This document shows, in pieces, positions 9,601 to 20,969 of a stretch of DNA of 64,000 nucleotides. Where the stretch lies: NCBI GenBank assembly GCA_033065855.1, contig JAVXUO010001057.1, positions 1-64,000 of the forward strand, written 5' to 3'. Numbering within the stretch: position 1 is the stretch's first letter; each line of letters begins with the position of its first letter. A model generated the notes under the pieces. The model searched no databases, was not told the DNA's origin, and saw only the letters and a list, made by a program, of their open reading frames with translations. The translations under genes and the position numbers were made by a program. The DNA comes from Escallonia rubra. Taxonomy: Eukaryota > Streptophyta > Magnoliopsida > Escalloniales > Escalloniaceae.

Positions 9601-12600
9601 TTCCCTGTTCTTTTTTTTTTGGTTTAAACAGGATAATTTTCACAGTTACTGGAGTAATCAGACTACTATCCATGAAAATAAAAAAAGTGAGTGGCGTAAA
9701 ATATAAATACAACCACATTGAACTACGGAGTAGTTTCAAAACACGGAAATATTTACATAGCAATGAACATCACTCCGTGGAACAAAGTAGCAGGAGCAAA
9801 TAAACAAAAGCAAAAGATGTTCCTCTGTGTGTCATTTATCTGGGTGACTGGGAGTGGCTGATCTGAAGATGGTGGAAATCTTTGATAGCAAAACGAATAT
9901 CCTCCATCAGACGAGCATCTATGGCTTTCATGTTCCTGCTAGGGTGTTGTAATTCAGAAATTAATAACTTATAATCAAACTTGAGATGTAAATGAGTAAC
10001 TTTGAGACGAGAGAGCCATTTCAAGCATATGAGTAGACTCTTTCGGTTCGCCTCTGAACAATTATTTGAGGGAAAATTCCTTCAAAATTATTAGTAAGGG
10101 TATTCAAAGAATCAAATAAAGAGATTTGTAAACTGAAATCAAAGGAAGCATTCCTGAAAGTGCAAGTCATAAAATAGGAGAATGAGGAGATTCCTTGATT
10201 GCAAGAACATAAAAAATCAAAGGCTACGCTCAGATCATTTTTGGGACTGCCGGTCACTTGAAGAGGAAGGCTTGTATTGATCTTAGGTCGGTAACATAGC
10301 CAAATATTTTTACTGAGGATCAGTCTTTGAGTAGAAATACGCCGAATGTTCCAGATTTCTTGATCGAATACAAGCTTGTTGTTGTTGATCCAAATAAGCC
10401 ATAGGGTTATGAGTATAGTGTTTCTGAGATGGAGAAGTCTTAGTAGGGAGGTTTTTTGGCACGAGATAAAAATATGATCTGCGGATTCCTCAAAGGAATT
10501 GCAGAGAACACAATTGTTCTGGGGTGATATACCTATATGGGATAGAAAAAGTCTTAAGGGTAGATGATTCAAAAGTAATTGCCATAAGAAAAAGATGATT
10601 TTAGCTGGCAAGTGAAGTTTCCATAATGCATTCCATACTGGATCAGGAGAGGATGATAGGCTATTAGTCCGGTGAATTCTTTGATTTGTTTGATCAGAGT
10701 ATAGCATATTGTAAGCAGATGCGACTGTGAAATTGCCAGAAGATTCCCGAGTCCATATCGGCTGATCATTTAATCCCTGAAGCGACACATGAATACCTTT
10801 GATTCGTACATCTATGGAGCTTGAGAAGATGGAATCTATTTTCTGTTCATTCCAAAGAGACGAGAGAATTAAGTCAGAGACCAAACCAGTTCTAGATCCA
10901 TAAGGTACTAGAGCAGACATGTTTAGAGGAGAATTGTCTGGGATCCAGAAGTCTCGTCAGATGTCGACGTTAAGTCCATTTCCAATTTGCCAGAAGATGC
11001 CCTTGTTTAGAACCGAGATGCCTGCGAGAATGCCTTTCCATGCCCAAGATGATGTCGAAGGCTTTGTGACGTGGAGGCACTTTTTCCGCTTGCAGTATTT
11101 AGCCATGAAGACTTGCGCAAGCATGCATTCAGGTCTGAGGAGGATTTTCCAACTAGTTTTTGCAAGTAACACAAGGTTGAAGAGTTTGGTATCTTTAAAC
11201 CCTATACCGCCACAATGCTTGGGGCCACAGAGGAAATCCCAACTGACAGGGTGCAGAGCTTTCTTATTATGATTGTCAGACCAAAAAAAGGAGTTGAAAA
11301 TAAAATTTATCTGCTTACAAACATATGTTGGGAAGATGAAAGATTGCATGTGATATACTAGAAGGCCCGAAAGCACTGAAGAGATGAGTGTAGCTCGGCC
11401 TGCTAGCTTGTGGAGTATGTGACCTTTCCAACCTGCATATCTTGATTGAACTCGATCAATTAGGTTCTGAAAGAGAAGTTTTTTATTTGTTACAATATCC
11501 AGAGAAGTGCCCAAGTACAGCCCAAAATTCTGTTCAGATTTGATGTTTAGACAGTTAGAAGCATAATCAATCATAGGTGTAGGAGAGCTTGGGCTACAGA
11601 AAAGAGAAGATTTGCGAAAGTTGATAGCTTGACCAGATTCCGTGCAGTATTTGTCCAGAATGATCTTGATTACTTCGCAATTGAGGTAGCTTAGCTTGAA
11701 AAAAAGGAGTGTATCATCGACAAACATAAGATGACTGATGAAAGGGCCAGCTAGGCTTGCTTTGAGACCGCATAAGCCTTGAAGCTTTTTGGCTTTGCAG
11801 AGTGCTGCATATAAGACTTCTGAACAGAGAACAAAGAGGTAAGGGGAAAGGGGGTCACCTTGTCTAATTCCGCATTTGGGATGAATCCGTTTAGATGGGG
11901 ATCCGTTAATGGGGATATCAAAAGAGACTGAAGAGATAAATTGCATGATGAGATGAACCCACCGACTGGGGGAAACGAAGCCTGATAAGAACTTCCTTAA
12001 TGAAATCCCATCGAAGTCTGTCAAAAGCTTTACTCATATCAAGTTTAAGTCCTGCAATACCAACGGAGCCCTTTGTTTTTGTTCTGATGAGGTTGGTGAT
12101 TTCTTGAGCTAGAAGGATGTTATCAGAAATAGCTCTGTCTTTAATGAAGGCATTTTGGTGGGGGGAAATAAGATCAGGGAGTATAAGCTTGAGACGATTA
12201 GCAAGGACTTTCGAGGCTATTTTGTAAATGGTGTTACATAAGCTGATGGACCTGAAATCCGAAGGGTGAGTAGGGTTGGGTTTTTCGGAATAAGAGTTAG
12301 GTAAGAAAAATTTATCTCAGAAAGGATGAAACCAGAGTTTAGGAAGGATAAAACCCCAGCTGATACATCTTGTTTCATTAGGTCCCAACATTTGTGATAA
12401 ATAATATGAGGCATGCTATCAGGCCATGGAGCTTTCAGGGGTGCTAAGTCAAACAGAGCTTCTTTAATTTCTTTCCCACAGAAAGGTCTATTGAGGATGT
12501 CAAGATGCTTCTCTTGAAGGAAGGCATCCACAACATTTACCAAAGAAAATTCAGGAAAAGAAGGCCTAGGGTCCAAAGGCTCTTAGAAAAGGGTGGAAAA

Positions 12601-13021
12601 GTAGTATTCAAAAGCTAGCATAATGTCAGCCTCCTTTGTACACCAAGTATTGTTGTCATTGTAGATACATGTGATACGGTTTGCTGTCCGGTGAACACGG
12701 GTGGTGGTATGGAATAGCTTAGTGTTTCGGTCGCCTTCTATGATCCAGTTAGATTTTATCTTTTGGGCCCAGAAGAGTTCCTTGCAGTCCAGAAGCCATT
12801 CAAGATGTCTTGAGAGATATGCTTGCATCTATGGCTGACGGGTTGGGAAGGTTACCTTGGACCTCACAAAGCCGTTGTTGAGTTTCTAGGATTTTCTCCG
12901 GGATTCTTCTAAAAGTCATAGAGCTCCATTCTCTTAAACGTTTCATGGTGAATTTTCCTTTCAGAACAAGACGGTAGAGGGGGGGGGGGGGAGCAAACAT
13001 ATTTAGATTCCCTGTTCTTTT
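9601..13021 (-). mobile_element. 5'-truncated L1-type LINE with 14-bp target duplication
   Basis: The body is 9615-13007, flanked by identical TTCCCTGTTCTTTT at 9601-9614 and 13008-13021. The poly(A) tail, a T run on the plus strand, touches the left duplication, so the element reads right to left. Decayed ORF2 runs from about 12960 to 9836. It includes the region before the polymerase (about 12960-12583), the reverse-transcriptase N-terminal part (12576-12217), the catalytic part with FVDD in place of YxDD (codons at 11713-11724), the zinc-binding domain (about 10700-10440) and an RNase H-like tail ending near 9836. Several frameshifts and stops separate these parts, for example around 12024-12217 and 10021. 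The endonuclease is missing. It is a dead copy. Confidence 0.9.
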
Positions 13022-14251
13022 ATGCATAATCAAATGTAGATAAACTTGCACCAAATATAAGAAAAACTTACAGTAAATAAAAACAACTTGGCACAAATAA
13101 TATAAATGCTTGTAACTAATAAGTACAAGGCATACACAAACTTTCAAAAATCTATCCTTCATATTATTGCCGAAGTCATCCAAGCATTCATGTATATCAG
13201 CCACCAATGTTACAAAGATCTATAGAAAACATTCATGTCATCCACCAACATACAAAACATAAAAAATGTCATCCTCAACAAGGGGATTACAATCATCAAT
13301 GTTGCCTGGCCAGCCAAGTTTTTCAAAAGTAGATACAAGATAACCCCAAAATGCATATGCATTCCTTTGTTAGACACACAAAAGAAGCTGACTTTCATTC
13401 ATCTTCTTTACAATCCCTTGTTATTTGCGGTTGGGCCGTTTGCATTTTGTCTTGCTCTAATCCCTGCTCTGAGTGATGAGACAATGGCAACATTCATTTC
13501 ATTCACCATATATGTTGTAGGCCGACCTGGAACATTTTCCAACATTCATTATAGTTGGTGATGGCTGCTATGTTGTTGTCTCGTCATTCTCACCACTAGT
13601 TGAATCAAGATCACACATAGATTCATTTTCTTCACTAATATCACCACCCAGATTCTCAACACATATTTTCCCAACACCAACTTCACCAATGTTTACTTCC
13701 TCAAGACCCATGTCATTTGTTTACTCCCCAACAGCTACTTCTTCAATATTTTCTTCATCAAAACCTATATCGGCATTGTCCTCTTCACCGCCATAATGTA
13801 AACTTACCACCTCTGCAGAGTCACCCGAGTCAAACTCTAAGTCATTGTCAACTCTTTCCTTAATATACTTACATTATTTGGATGGGTAGTATAAATGTTA
13901 ACAACTCTATTTCTAAGCGAAGACGCAACCATGTACAAAATGTAGTCATCAACTGTTATGGTATATATGCCTTTTATAAGGGTTGCTTGAAATAATATCC
14001 CCAAAACCCTTCACACCCTAAGACCTAACCGACTTAATCAAACAACAACAAAGTCTATCAGTTGGAGCATAGTAAAAAAATATGGTTCTTCTGCCCTACA
14101 TAACTAGTGGTTTGCTGACTTTTCAATTCCCGACCATGATGTACTCTCAAGATGCACAAAGAAGAATTTAGACATGAGCATAAAAGAAAGCAATAGACAA
14201 CATTTATTGTTTTCCTAACAGGGGACCATAAACTCTACCAATGAAGTACTG
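13022..14251 (-). pseudogene. Possible decayed MuDR-type transposase fragment, otherwise unassigned
   Basis: Around 13870-13560 the minus strand can be read as an acidic stretch: SGDSAEVVSLHYGGEEDN, then clusters of E and D. It resembles the acidic N-terminal region of plant MuDR transposases. It has an internal stop and no visible catalytic core. The rest of the interval has no recognisable content. Because it lies between the MULE-like ends at 6.4 and 16.6 kb, it may be the remaining coding part of that element. Confidence 0.3.
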
Positions 14252-15150
14252 AAGAAACACAATGAAGAAACACATGCCCTTTCACCCGCAACATTTGGTC
14301 CGCCTCTTCCCATAACTTCCGGCCACCATCACTTCCATGTCTGATGCAAACAATATCCAACCCCCCACAATGGCTTGAGTACTTAGTATCTCCACCATTC
14401 CCAGGAAATTCTGATCCAGGTATCAAGGCCGTCTACACACTATAGGCTTGTATTGTCTTGGACCATATATGGTGGTGTCGCAACCAAAAACTTTTTCAAA
14501 ATGCTGAAATGAATATGGAAAGAAGTTGTAAGCAAGTTCTGGCTACCTTCGGTCACCTACAAAAATCTTTCCTACATGAAAATATTGACAGTAGCCATCC
14601 ATCTACTGGGGAAAACCCTCCTCTCAATTGGTTCAAGTGAACTTTGATGTGGCAATCAGAAATTCGACATTCGTCCAAGCAGCAGTCTTACGAAACCATG
14701 AAGGAGTAATAGTCTCGGCACAAGCACAAGCCTCCCATACGCATGACCCGGAAAAGGCTGAAGCGGAGGCAGCGCTAATGGCGATCAATCTAGCCATCCG
14801 AAGTCGATGCTCACATGTGATGTTTGAAGAAGATGCTTCAGTTATTATCAATTGCTTCACCAACCTCGATCAAACCCCGAACTGGAGATGCTATGCTATT
14901 ATTGAAGAAGCCAGAGACAAATTGAAGTACTTCACTTGCTGGACATTTCTCAAAGTTACAAGATTTCAGAACAGGCTCCCCCACAACCTTGCATCATGGG
15001 CATATTGTAACCAATTTTTTGGCTTAGTTCCAATCTCCTCCATTTTCCATCTTTTGTCCATGGAGAACTCTGAGAACTGAGTAATGTACTTCTGCTTTTC
15101 TTTAATGAAGTCATTTGATTAGAAAAAAAAAAGAAAGAAACACAATGAAG
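14252..15150 (+). mobile_element. 5'-truncated LINE with 16-bp target duplication
   Basis: The body is 14268-15134, flanked by identical AAGAAACACAATGAAG at 14252-14267 and 15135-15150. An A-rich tail at 15122-15134 ends the element, so it reads left to right. It encodes only the end of ORF2: a zinc-binding remnant near the left end (H-x-P-F), a joining stretch (DHIWWCRNQKLF) and an RNase H-like domain (VNFDVAIRN, then FEEDASVIINCF and NRLPHNLASWA) ending at a stop at 15078-15080. A stop and frame changes near 14440 and 14638 show decay. Sequence order and motifs match the minus-strand copy at 1061-2180, so both come from one family. Confidence 0.88.
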
Positions 15151-15363
15151 CTCACATGCTTTACTAATGACCCTCATGTATCTCACTGCCCAGTCATTAT
15201 GAAACGTATGCCATGAGCAGCCATTAGCATGTAAGGGTGACAAAGATCCATTGGCAAAGCACTAAACATATTGCATTATATAAAGCATGTCTTTTTAAAT
15301 CAACCTCTTATAATGAAAACAAACATATTCTTATGATCAACATACGACATAAACAAGCAAAAA

Positions 15364-15500
15364 TATGTACGATGTTTTTTGTTTGTTTTTGGAAGGAATT
15401 AGAACTGCATATATGGGTAACCTTTGGGAGAGGGAAAAATCGAACACGGGACCTCGAGGCCCCTTGCCAACTCAACCAACCCCTTTGGGTTATGTACGAT
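15364..15500 (-). mobile_element. tRNA-derived SINE with 10-bp target duplication
   Basis: A 117-bp element (15374-15490) is flanked by identical TATGTACGAT at 15364-15373 and 15491-15500. On the minus strand it starts with a pol III A-box-like motif (TTGGTTGAGTTGGCAAGGG) and a B-box-like motif (GTGTTCGATTTTTCCC). It ends in an A-rich tail (T-rich on the plus strand at about 15375-15390). The same head, B box and tail order recurs at 34829-34945. It has no coding capacity and would move using LINE proteins. Confidence 0.8.
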
Positions 15501-16411
15501 ATTTAGATATTGTCACATTTGCACTTATGTCATGAACAAAAAAAAAATATTATGCGTGACAACATTGATTGACTGCCCCAGATACCAAACATTCTGATAG
15601 ATGTTCATCCCATGCCTCCTCGATTATTAGGCTCAACCCAAAAGTCGAGCGACTTTAAATCTACGAACTTGAAAATGCTTGGAAGTTGGAACATGTAATT
15701 AATGTTTAAATCCCTTATATTTGGGCCTAACCTTGAAAGAGACTAAAATTGACTTGTTTTATTTTGGTTCTGTATTTATACTTCTCTATTCTGCTTAGTT
15801 CCTACATCCCTGATATATAAGACCTTTTTAATTACAATGGCAAAGTACCACAACGAAAACCTTTTGGATGGAAAATCCCTCTATACCCATGCGATCCAAC
15901 TCACCAACATGCCATTTAGCACAAAATTGCGGCCGTGATTGCTTTAGTAGCAAAAATGAGGGAAAAAACAAAGATACTCGATATCATTTGGAGATGAATG
16001 TATATAGGGTTTAGAGGTACAATGACGCGACATAGTGTTTGTTTTGTTGGAAATTTTTAAATAATGGCCTCTTGGCTTTCAAACCTTGCACATCAAAAAA
16101 ATTACAGGCAAATATCAAAAAAATTGCATATAATAAGATTGATATAGAAATTGAAACAAACCACTAATATGTGAAATGCTGACACGATTATAGATGGGAT
16201 AAAAGATACCGTAAATTGGTGGATCGTTGTTTAGTCCCCTCGTATGCTACTGTACATCATTTATTTCAAGATCCAATGAAGATCCCCTTGATTTCGATCG
16301 TCGTTTTCAAACCCTAACCCCTAATTTGTGCACTAGTTTTGTGACAGTAATGTGATTGATCATTCCACTTTTCCAACTATCATGTCTTCTAGGTTGAGGG
16401 GCCAAACAACA
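15501..16411. other. No gene seen
   Basis: AT-rich sequence with no open frame of interest and no clear repeat boundary. Probably interior sequence of the surrounding MULE-like unit. Confidence 0.35.
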
Positions 16412-16594
16412 TCTTCTCTTTGGTGGCAAAATTGCCCTTCGGCACGTATGGACGGTCATCCACCTTTTTTTAAACGGAGATACGATCTTGGGTCGAATTG
16501 GAGTTAAAAGTTAGGATGTTATATGCTAAAATTAAAATTGTAAGTTTTTAAGTGGAAACGATGTAAACCTTATGCTTTTTGGTGCAGTTTATCC
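16412..16594 (-). mobile_element. MULE-like terminal sequence, right copy (inverted)
   Basis: Read on the minus strand this starts GGATAAACTGCACC and continues ATAAGGTTTACATCG, aligning to 6398-6575 for about 180 bp. The two copies face each other like the two ends of one element 10.2 kb apart. Removing the solo LTR, both LINEs and the SINE with their duplications leaves about 3.6 kb, a plausible size for a deleted MULE. No shared 9-bp duplication is visible, so two independent fragments remain possible. Confidence 0.45.
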
Positions 16595-17735
16595 AAAAGA
16601 AAGAGAATCATTGGATGACCCTAAACCATGTGATCTCTACACCAATAAGGCTCGAACTCTTCCGTCCAAATTTAACCAACATAGTTGCTAATCTACGAGG
16701 TTAGCCCAATGATTGGAAAGACAAGGCATATATAAGGCTTAAATTAAAATGATTTACTCTTTTCAAAACCAGTCATCAATCAAGTGTTAATAATGTCATT
16801 ACAACTATGTCGAAGCAAGATCTTTTTAAAAAACGTAAAAGAGCGCCCACGAAAAGGTTAACAAGACATAAAAGTTTACAAGAAAAAGAAGAAATATGTT
16901 AATATTAATATTTAATTTTATAGTTATAAATATGATAGTTTCTATAATCATCATAAGGCGAGCTTGAGCCTCAATGCACTGATTGTCGAATATCGGTTCC
17001 TAAGTCTATGTGGGACATATCAAGAAGATAGAGCTTTCGACATCATCAATAGCAACAAGCAACTTCAAAAGTCAAGATCCAAATGATCCAATAAGAGCCA
17101 CAACTAGGGTTTAGGCCGTAGGTCAAAGACCACGAGTCGAGACAACATTTAAGCGAGTATTGTCATCGAAACTTGTTCAAGTGCCAAGTTAAGAAAGATC
17201 AAACTTTAAAACAAAGGCGGGATAAGAATTGTCACAAATGTTTTTTAAGTTGCATAGATGGCTTTGAGTGACTTTTTTCATTGCAGCTACCCAAGTTGAC
17301 CATCAAGCACAAACGCGAGTTTGGGAGAAAAAATTCAAGTAACATGAGTCCTTTAGAATGTTGATTTAAGGATGAAGAACAAAAATTTTCAAAACAAAAC
17401 TCAATATTTTGACCAAATTAAGCAACAAAGGAAACACTCTCAGAGAAATAAGTCACTCTGAACAACACACCTTCAAATAGTAGAATAAGTTTCTATTGAA
17501 GGGCAACTTCGAAGCATTCCATAGCAGATACACAACCATGGCAATCAGAGTTGCGTGACGATGAGGATCACCTCATATGTTTAAAACAAACCCGAGTTTC
17601 ATTACCTAAAAAGTATCAACATAGCTTAAAAAATAACTTGTACTAAAAAACAAAACAAAAAAAAGTAGGAAGAACAAATCCTGTATAGTACAGGGCGGAA
17701 ACTGCTTTTTTCCATCAAAGTCAAAGGCCCAAGCC
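16595..17735. other. No gene seen
   Basis: AT-rich non-coding sequence. No open frame with a recognisable product and no clear transposon border. Confidence 0.4.
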
Positions 17736-17739
17736 AACA

Positions 17740-17810
17740 AAAGCGTGGCACGTCAGACCATTACAAACTAATGGGATTTGGGGGTTATTCTGTAAATTAG
17801 ATAAGTCTGG
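17740..17810 (+). promoter_or_regulatory. Probable light-type promoter elements of the thylakoid protein gene
   Basis: An ACGT core (GTGGCACGTCAG) near 17743 and an I-box-like GATAAG near 17801 lie 70-140 bp before the start codon at 17880. Both motif types are common in light-regulated plant promoters. No clear TATA box is present. The assignment is by motif only. Confidence 0.35.
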
Positions 17811-17879
17811 CTCGTAGATACCAGACCACAAACACGATTCTGTAAAGGATCAGCTTCGTTGCAAGAAAACTATTATTCC

Positions 17880-18338
17880 ATGGCTTGCACAAGCTCACAT
17901 TTGCTCTCCATCCGAAATGCGCGCACGGCGACCTCCATCTCTTGCAAGGCGCGCGCTCTTAAACCCGCGGCGGCATCTCTCTCCGCCGCCCCTTCCTGCC
18001 GGAGGCAGTGGCTGTTCCTGCTGACAGCCACTACAGTGCTGAAGGCGGCGGAGCTGCCGTCGAGGGCGCAGGACATACCGCTGTTCGGGCTGAGGAAGAA
18101 GCTGAAGAAGGCGGAGGAGGAGGCGGAGGAGATAGTCAAGGAGGGTTTCGATTCGGCGGAGAAGGGGATTGAGGCGGCGGAGAAGGGGATAGAGAAGGCG
18201 GAGGAGGAGATAGAGACGGCGGTGAGCTTCGGAGGGCTGGCGCAGGCCGGGGTGGTGGCCGGAGCCGAGGTTGTTGGGATTCTTGTTGCCACCTCGGTTG
18301 TTAATGGGATTTTGGGACCTGAAGCTCAGAACTCATGA
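17880..18338 (+). CDS. Small chloroplast thylakoid-targeted protein, 152 aa, function unknown
   Basis: This single-exon gene starts at MACTSSHLL; a slightly longer frame would need a TTG start. Residues 1-40 are rich in S, A, T and R with almost no acidic residues, like a chloroplast transit peptide. Residues 41-65 (RRQWLFLLTATTVLKAAELP, then SRAQD) look like a twin-arginine thylakoid-lumen signal ending in a small-residue cleavage site. Residues 69-113 are a charged amphipathic helix with near-repeats of EKGIEAAEKGIEKAEEE. Residues 117-147 form a hydrophobic glycine/alanine-rich segment that could be one membrane span. I recall similar unnamed proteins in other plants but know no assigned function. 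The exon is GC-rich compared with the flanking DNA. Confidence 0.8.
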   Translation: MACTSSHLLSIRNARTATSISCKARALKPAAASLSAAPSCRRQWLFLLTATTVLKAAELPSRAQDIPLFGLRKKLKKAEEEAEEIVKEGFDSAEKGIEAAEKGIEKAEEEIETAVSFGGLAQAGVVAGAEVVGILVATSVVNGILGPEAQNS

Positions 18339-20442
18339 TGGCCATGGTTGTTTTCAGTTCTCACTTAGCTACTTGTACCTTGCTTTATCCTTGATATAGA
18401 TTCTTGTTTGTACTATATATATCCAGTGACAATGTTTGTTCATCGGAGAGTTCACTTTTATGGATTCAAGTGTACTCTTGTTTCTTGAGATTCTTTCTTA
18501 ACAACATATATATACTTAATTAGAAGATTTGATGGGAGTGGCCACAGGGAATAATGCCCTGATAATGCTATCACATGGAAGTTCAATTCTTGTACAGATT
18601 ATGTCAAGTTTCTTTCTTAATCAAACTGGTATCTAACTAGAACTTGGTTAGTGAGTGACAACAATCCAAGATCGCCAACATCTGAACAGGTTCTGAGCTG
18701 GAAAATAAAAGCTGTTGTTACTCTGTTAAGATCAGATACTGTAAAGCAAATTGTATTCACCTCTCGAATTGTACAAATTGTTTTTTGGGGACTTACGAAA
18801 GGAGTTTCACCAAAAATAAGAATAATTCAAATTAAAGAACGCCAACACCCTCACATCCCGTTCTCCAGCAGATACAGTATGGCTTACTGGTATCAAATCC
18901 ACCGTTCTCAAGGTTAGTGCTTTGGTTCGGCTTTGTTCAAGTTGCAGGTGCTTTAAGGGCCTGATGGCTGGTGGTGCTTGTGGCGAGCCCAGATTGTCGG
19001 CTTAAGCTTTGTGTATGTTATAGTTCTTCGATCCTGGTGTCAAGCTAGTGTTTGTGCTCTCTGTTGTAGGCTCATCTTTTTATCTTAAAGTAGGTAACAT
19101 GACACTGCTCTCCTCTGGGCATGCCAACTGATTTGCTTGATAATTACTTCAGGTGGTTTCATCAAAACATCCAGCATTCATCTTTGTTCCAGCTAAGCTC
19201 TTTTACTAAAAAAAAGCCTATTTTCGTGATATCTAGTTCAGTTAATTGACGAATTGAACTGATAAATGGCCGTGATCATGAAGAACGTGGTGCACTTGTA
19301 GCTCTTAATGCAGCGAGGAGGCTTGATTTTCGTTTCAATCTCAAGATCCTAGCTCCAAAGACGGAACATGATGGTTCTTTGGAGTAGAACTATTGCATCA
19401 AGGGCTAGTGTTACTGCAGTCATACCCTTTTGTGCCTATACCTGAAATGGTGCAACTTATGAGGGTGCTTGGGAGATCATTCTACGATCATCACTTCAAG
19501 CAACTAGTGACATCCACAACCATGTTGTTGAACAATGGGCCCCAGTGGAGACATATGACAACAGGGAAGGCATGCGCACTTATGGCCAAGTGTCACAGTC
19601 CGCATATTTTCGTGCCACAGCGGAATGACCGTGAGGCTTTATGACACTTGCAACCTACTTGCGCACCGTGTCATGAATCGTCATCTCTTATACAAGACAA
19701 CACTATTTTCTCTTGGCGCACACTAATACCAGCCTTGCATAAAAACCGTACCCAGGCATATTAATGACCTTATACGAATAGCAACATCTTAATACAGTCT
19801 CGAAAGATTATGCAACATGATCTTGCCAAGATTTCAATATACGTGCACCACAACACCTGCCCCACAACGCTTCACACTTAGTGTATTAACGTGCCTTTCG
19901 TTGTGCTTAGCGTGCACAACCAAAACTCTGTGCACATGGTTTATCTATTGTGTCTCTGTGCACTAGATATATGCCATTAATGTGCCACAATAACGTGCAC
20001 GCATGCTCTGTTTTGCACGGACACAGTGCAGCGATATGCTAGCATGCCCACCTATTATGCCCGTCGGCATGGCTACGTGCCCACTTGTCAACCAGTACTT
20101 GAAGCGCTAAACTGCTGCCAACAAGGATGTCTACATTGCCATTCATCGGGTGAGTGTGTTGAACGGAAGACTATGCTCACCTTCGTAGATGGTGTGCAAA
20201 CACAACAGTAGCCTAATCTACCATAATATGCATGCCTAACATGGTTGAGTATAATCCAGGACATAGTGCATGCGTATCTTCAGCTTCCGACTCAAGAATA
20301 GAGCATACCATCAATTGCTGTCCACCGAGAAGGACTTCCTCAAATGGAAGCTCTCAAGCATATCTTCAATGCTCTTAAACTTGTCCCCAAGTTCCCTTAA
20401 ATCTCTCACTTGATGCCTCATGATTGCCTATGAAACACCGCC
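18339..20442. other. No gene supported
   Basis: Short open frames only. A stretch at about 19248-19387 reads as a plausible peptide (ELINGRDHEERGALVALNAA) but it ends at a stop and could not be assigned. From 19650 the sequence is dense in GTGCAC/CACGTG-like words, as in non-coding parts of retrotransposons. I cannot define an element. Confidence 0.35.
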
Positions 20443-20462
20443 GGGGGGGGGGGGGGGGGGGG
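20443..20462 (+). repeat. Homopolymer run of 20 G
   Basis: Twenty consecutive G follow ACCGCC. Runs this long are rare in plant DNA and are hard to sequence, so the exact length is uncertain. Confidence 0.85.
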
Positions 20463-20847
20463 ATGTCTACCATCCTCCCTCTTATAGTATTTTTAATGTA
20501 AAACCAAAGTGACAGTAATAAAGACTATCATATTCGAAGAGTCATAATGACATGTTTGAAGACTCTAATCACATTAGAATTGCACGTAATAAAGTTTCGT
20601 ATACTCGTAGTGATCCACGCTACAATCTCCGCTTGATGTTCGTGTTCACCGGATGCATGCACATCGAGAACCTTGACAAAAACGTTTTCATAATTATGAA
20701 ACTGCCTCAGATCATGCTTTTGTTCGAGAAGCACACCGGATATTTTCTCATCTTGCCACCAACTCCAGAGGCCTTGCCTCAAGTCATGGGTGACTGGTAT
20801 ACGCCAAAGTCACCCCGTGAAACTAAGGCTTGATGGCAACAAGGACA

Positions 20848-20969
20848 AACACACAAAGCTTTGCACTTGAGCTTCATCCTCACAACCATGGTGCCATAGG
20901 ACTCACAATCAAGATGTCCTGAACACACAAAGCTTTGCACTTGAGCTTCATCCTCACAACCATGGTTCC
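20848..20969 (+). repeat. 74-bp tandem duplication
   Basis: A block beginning AACACACAAAGCTTTGCACT and ending CACAACCATGGT starts at 20848 and again at 20922, with one or no mismatches over about 46 bp. The second copy runs into a homopolymer-rich segment. Confidence 0.85.

Noticed and set aside
6398-16594. A 10.2-kb intact MULE with captured genes
   Set aside because: No 9-bp target duplication shared by the ends and no captured gene inside; kept only as a possible old nested element.
17859-17879. A longer start for the thylakoid protein (7 extra codons)
   Set aside because: That start codon is TTG; the ATG at 17880 begins a normal transit peptide.
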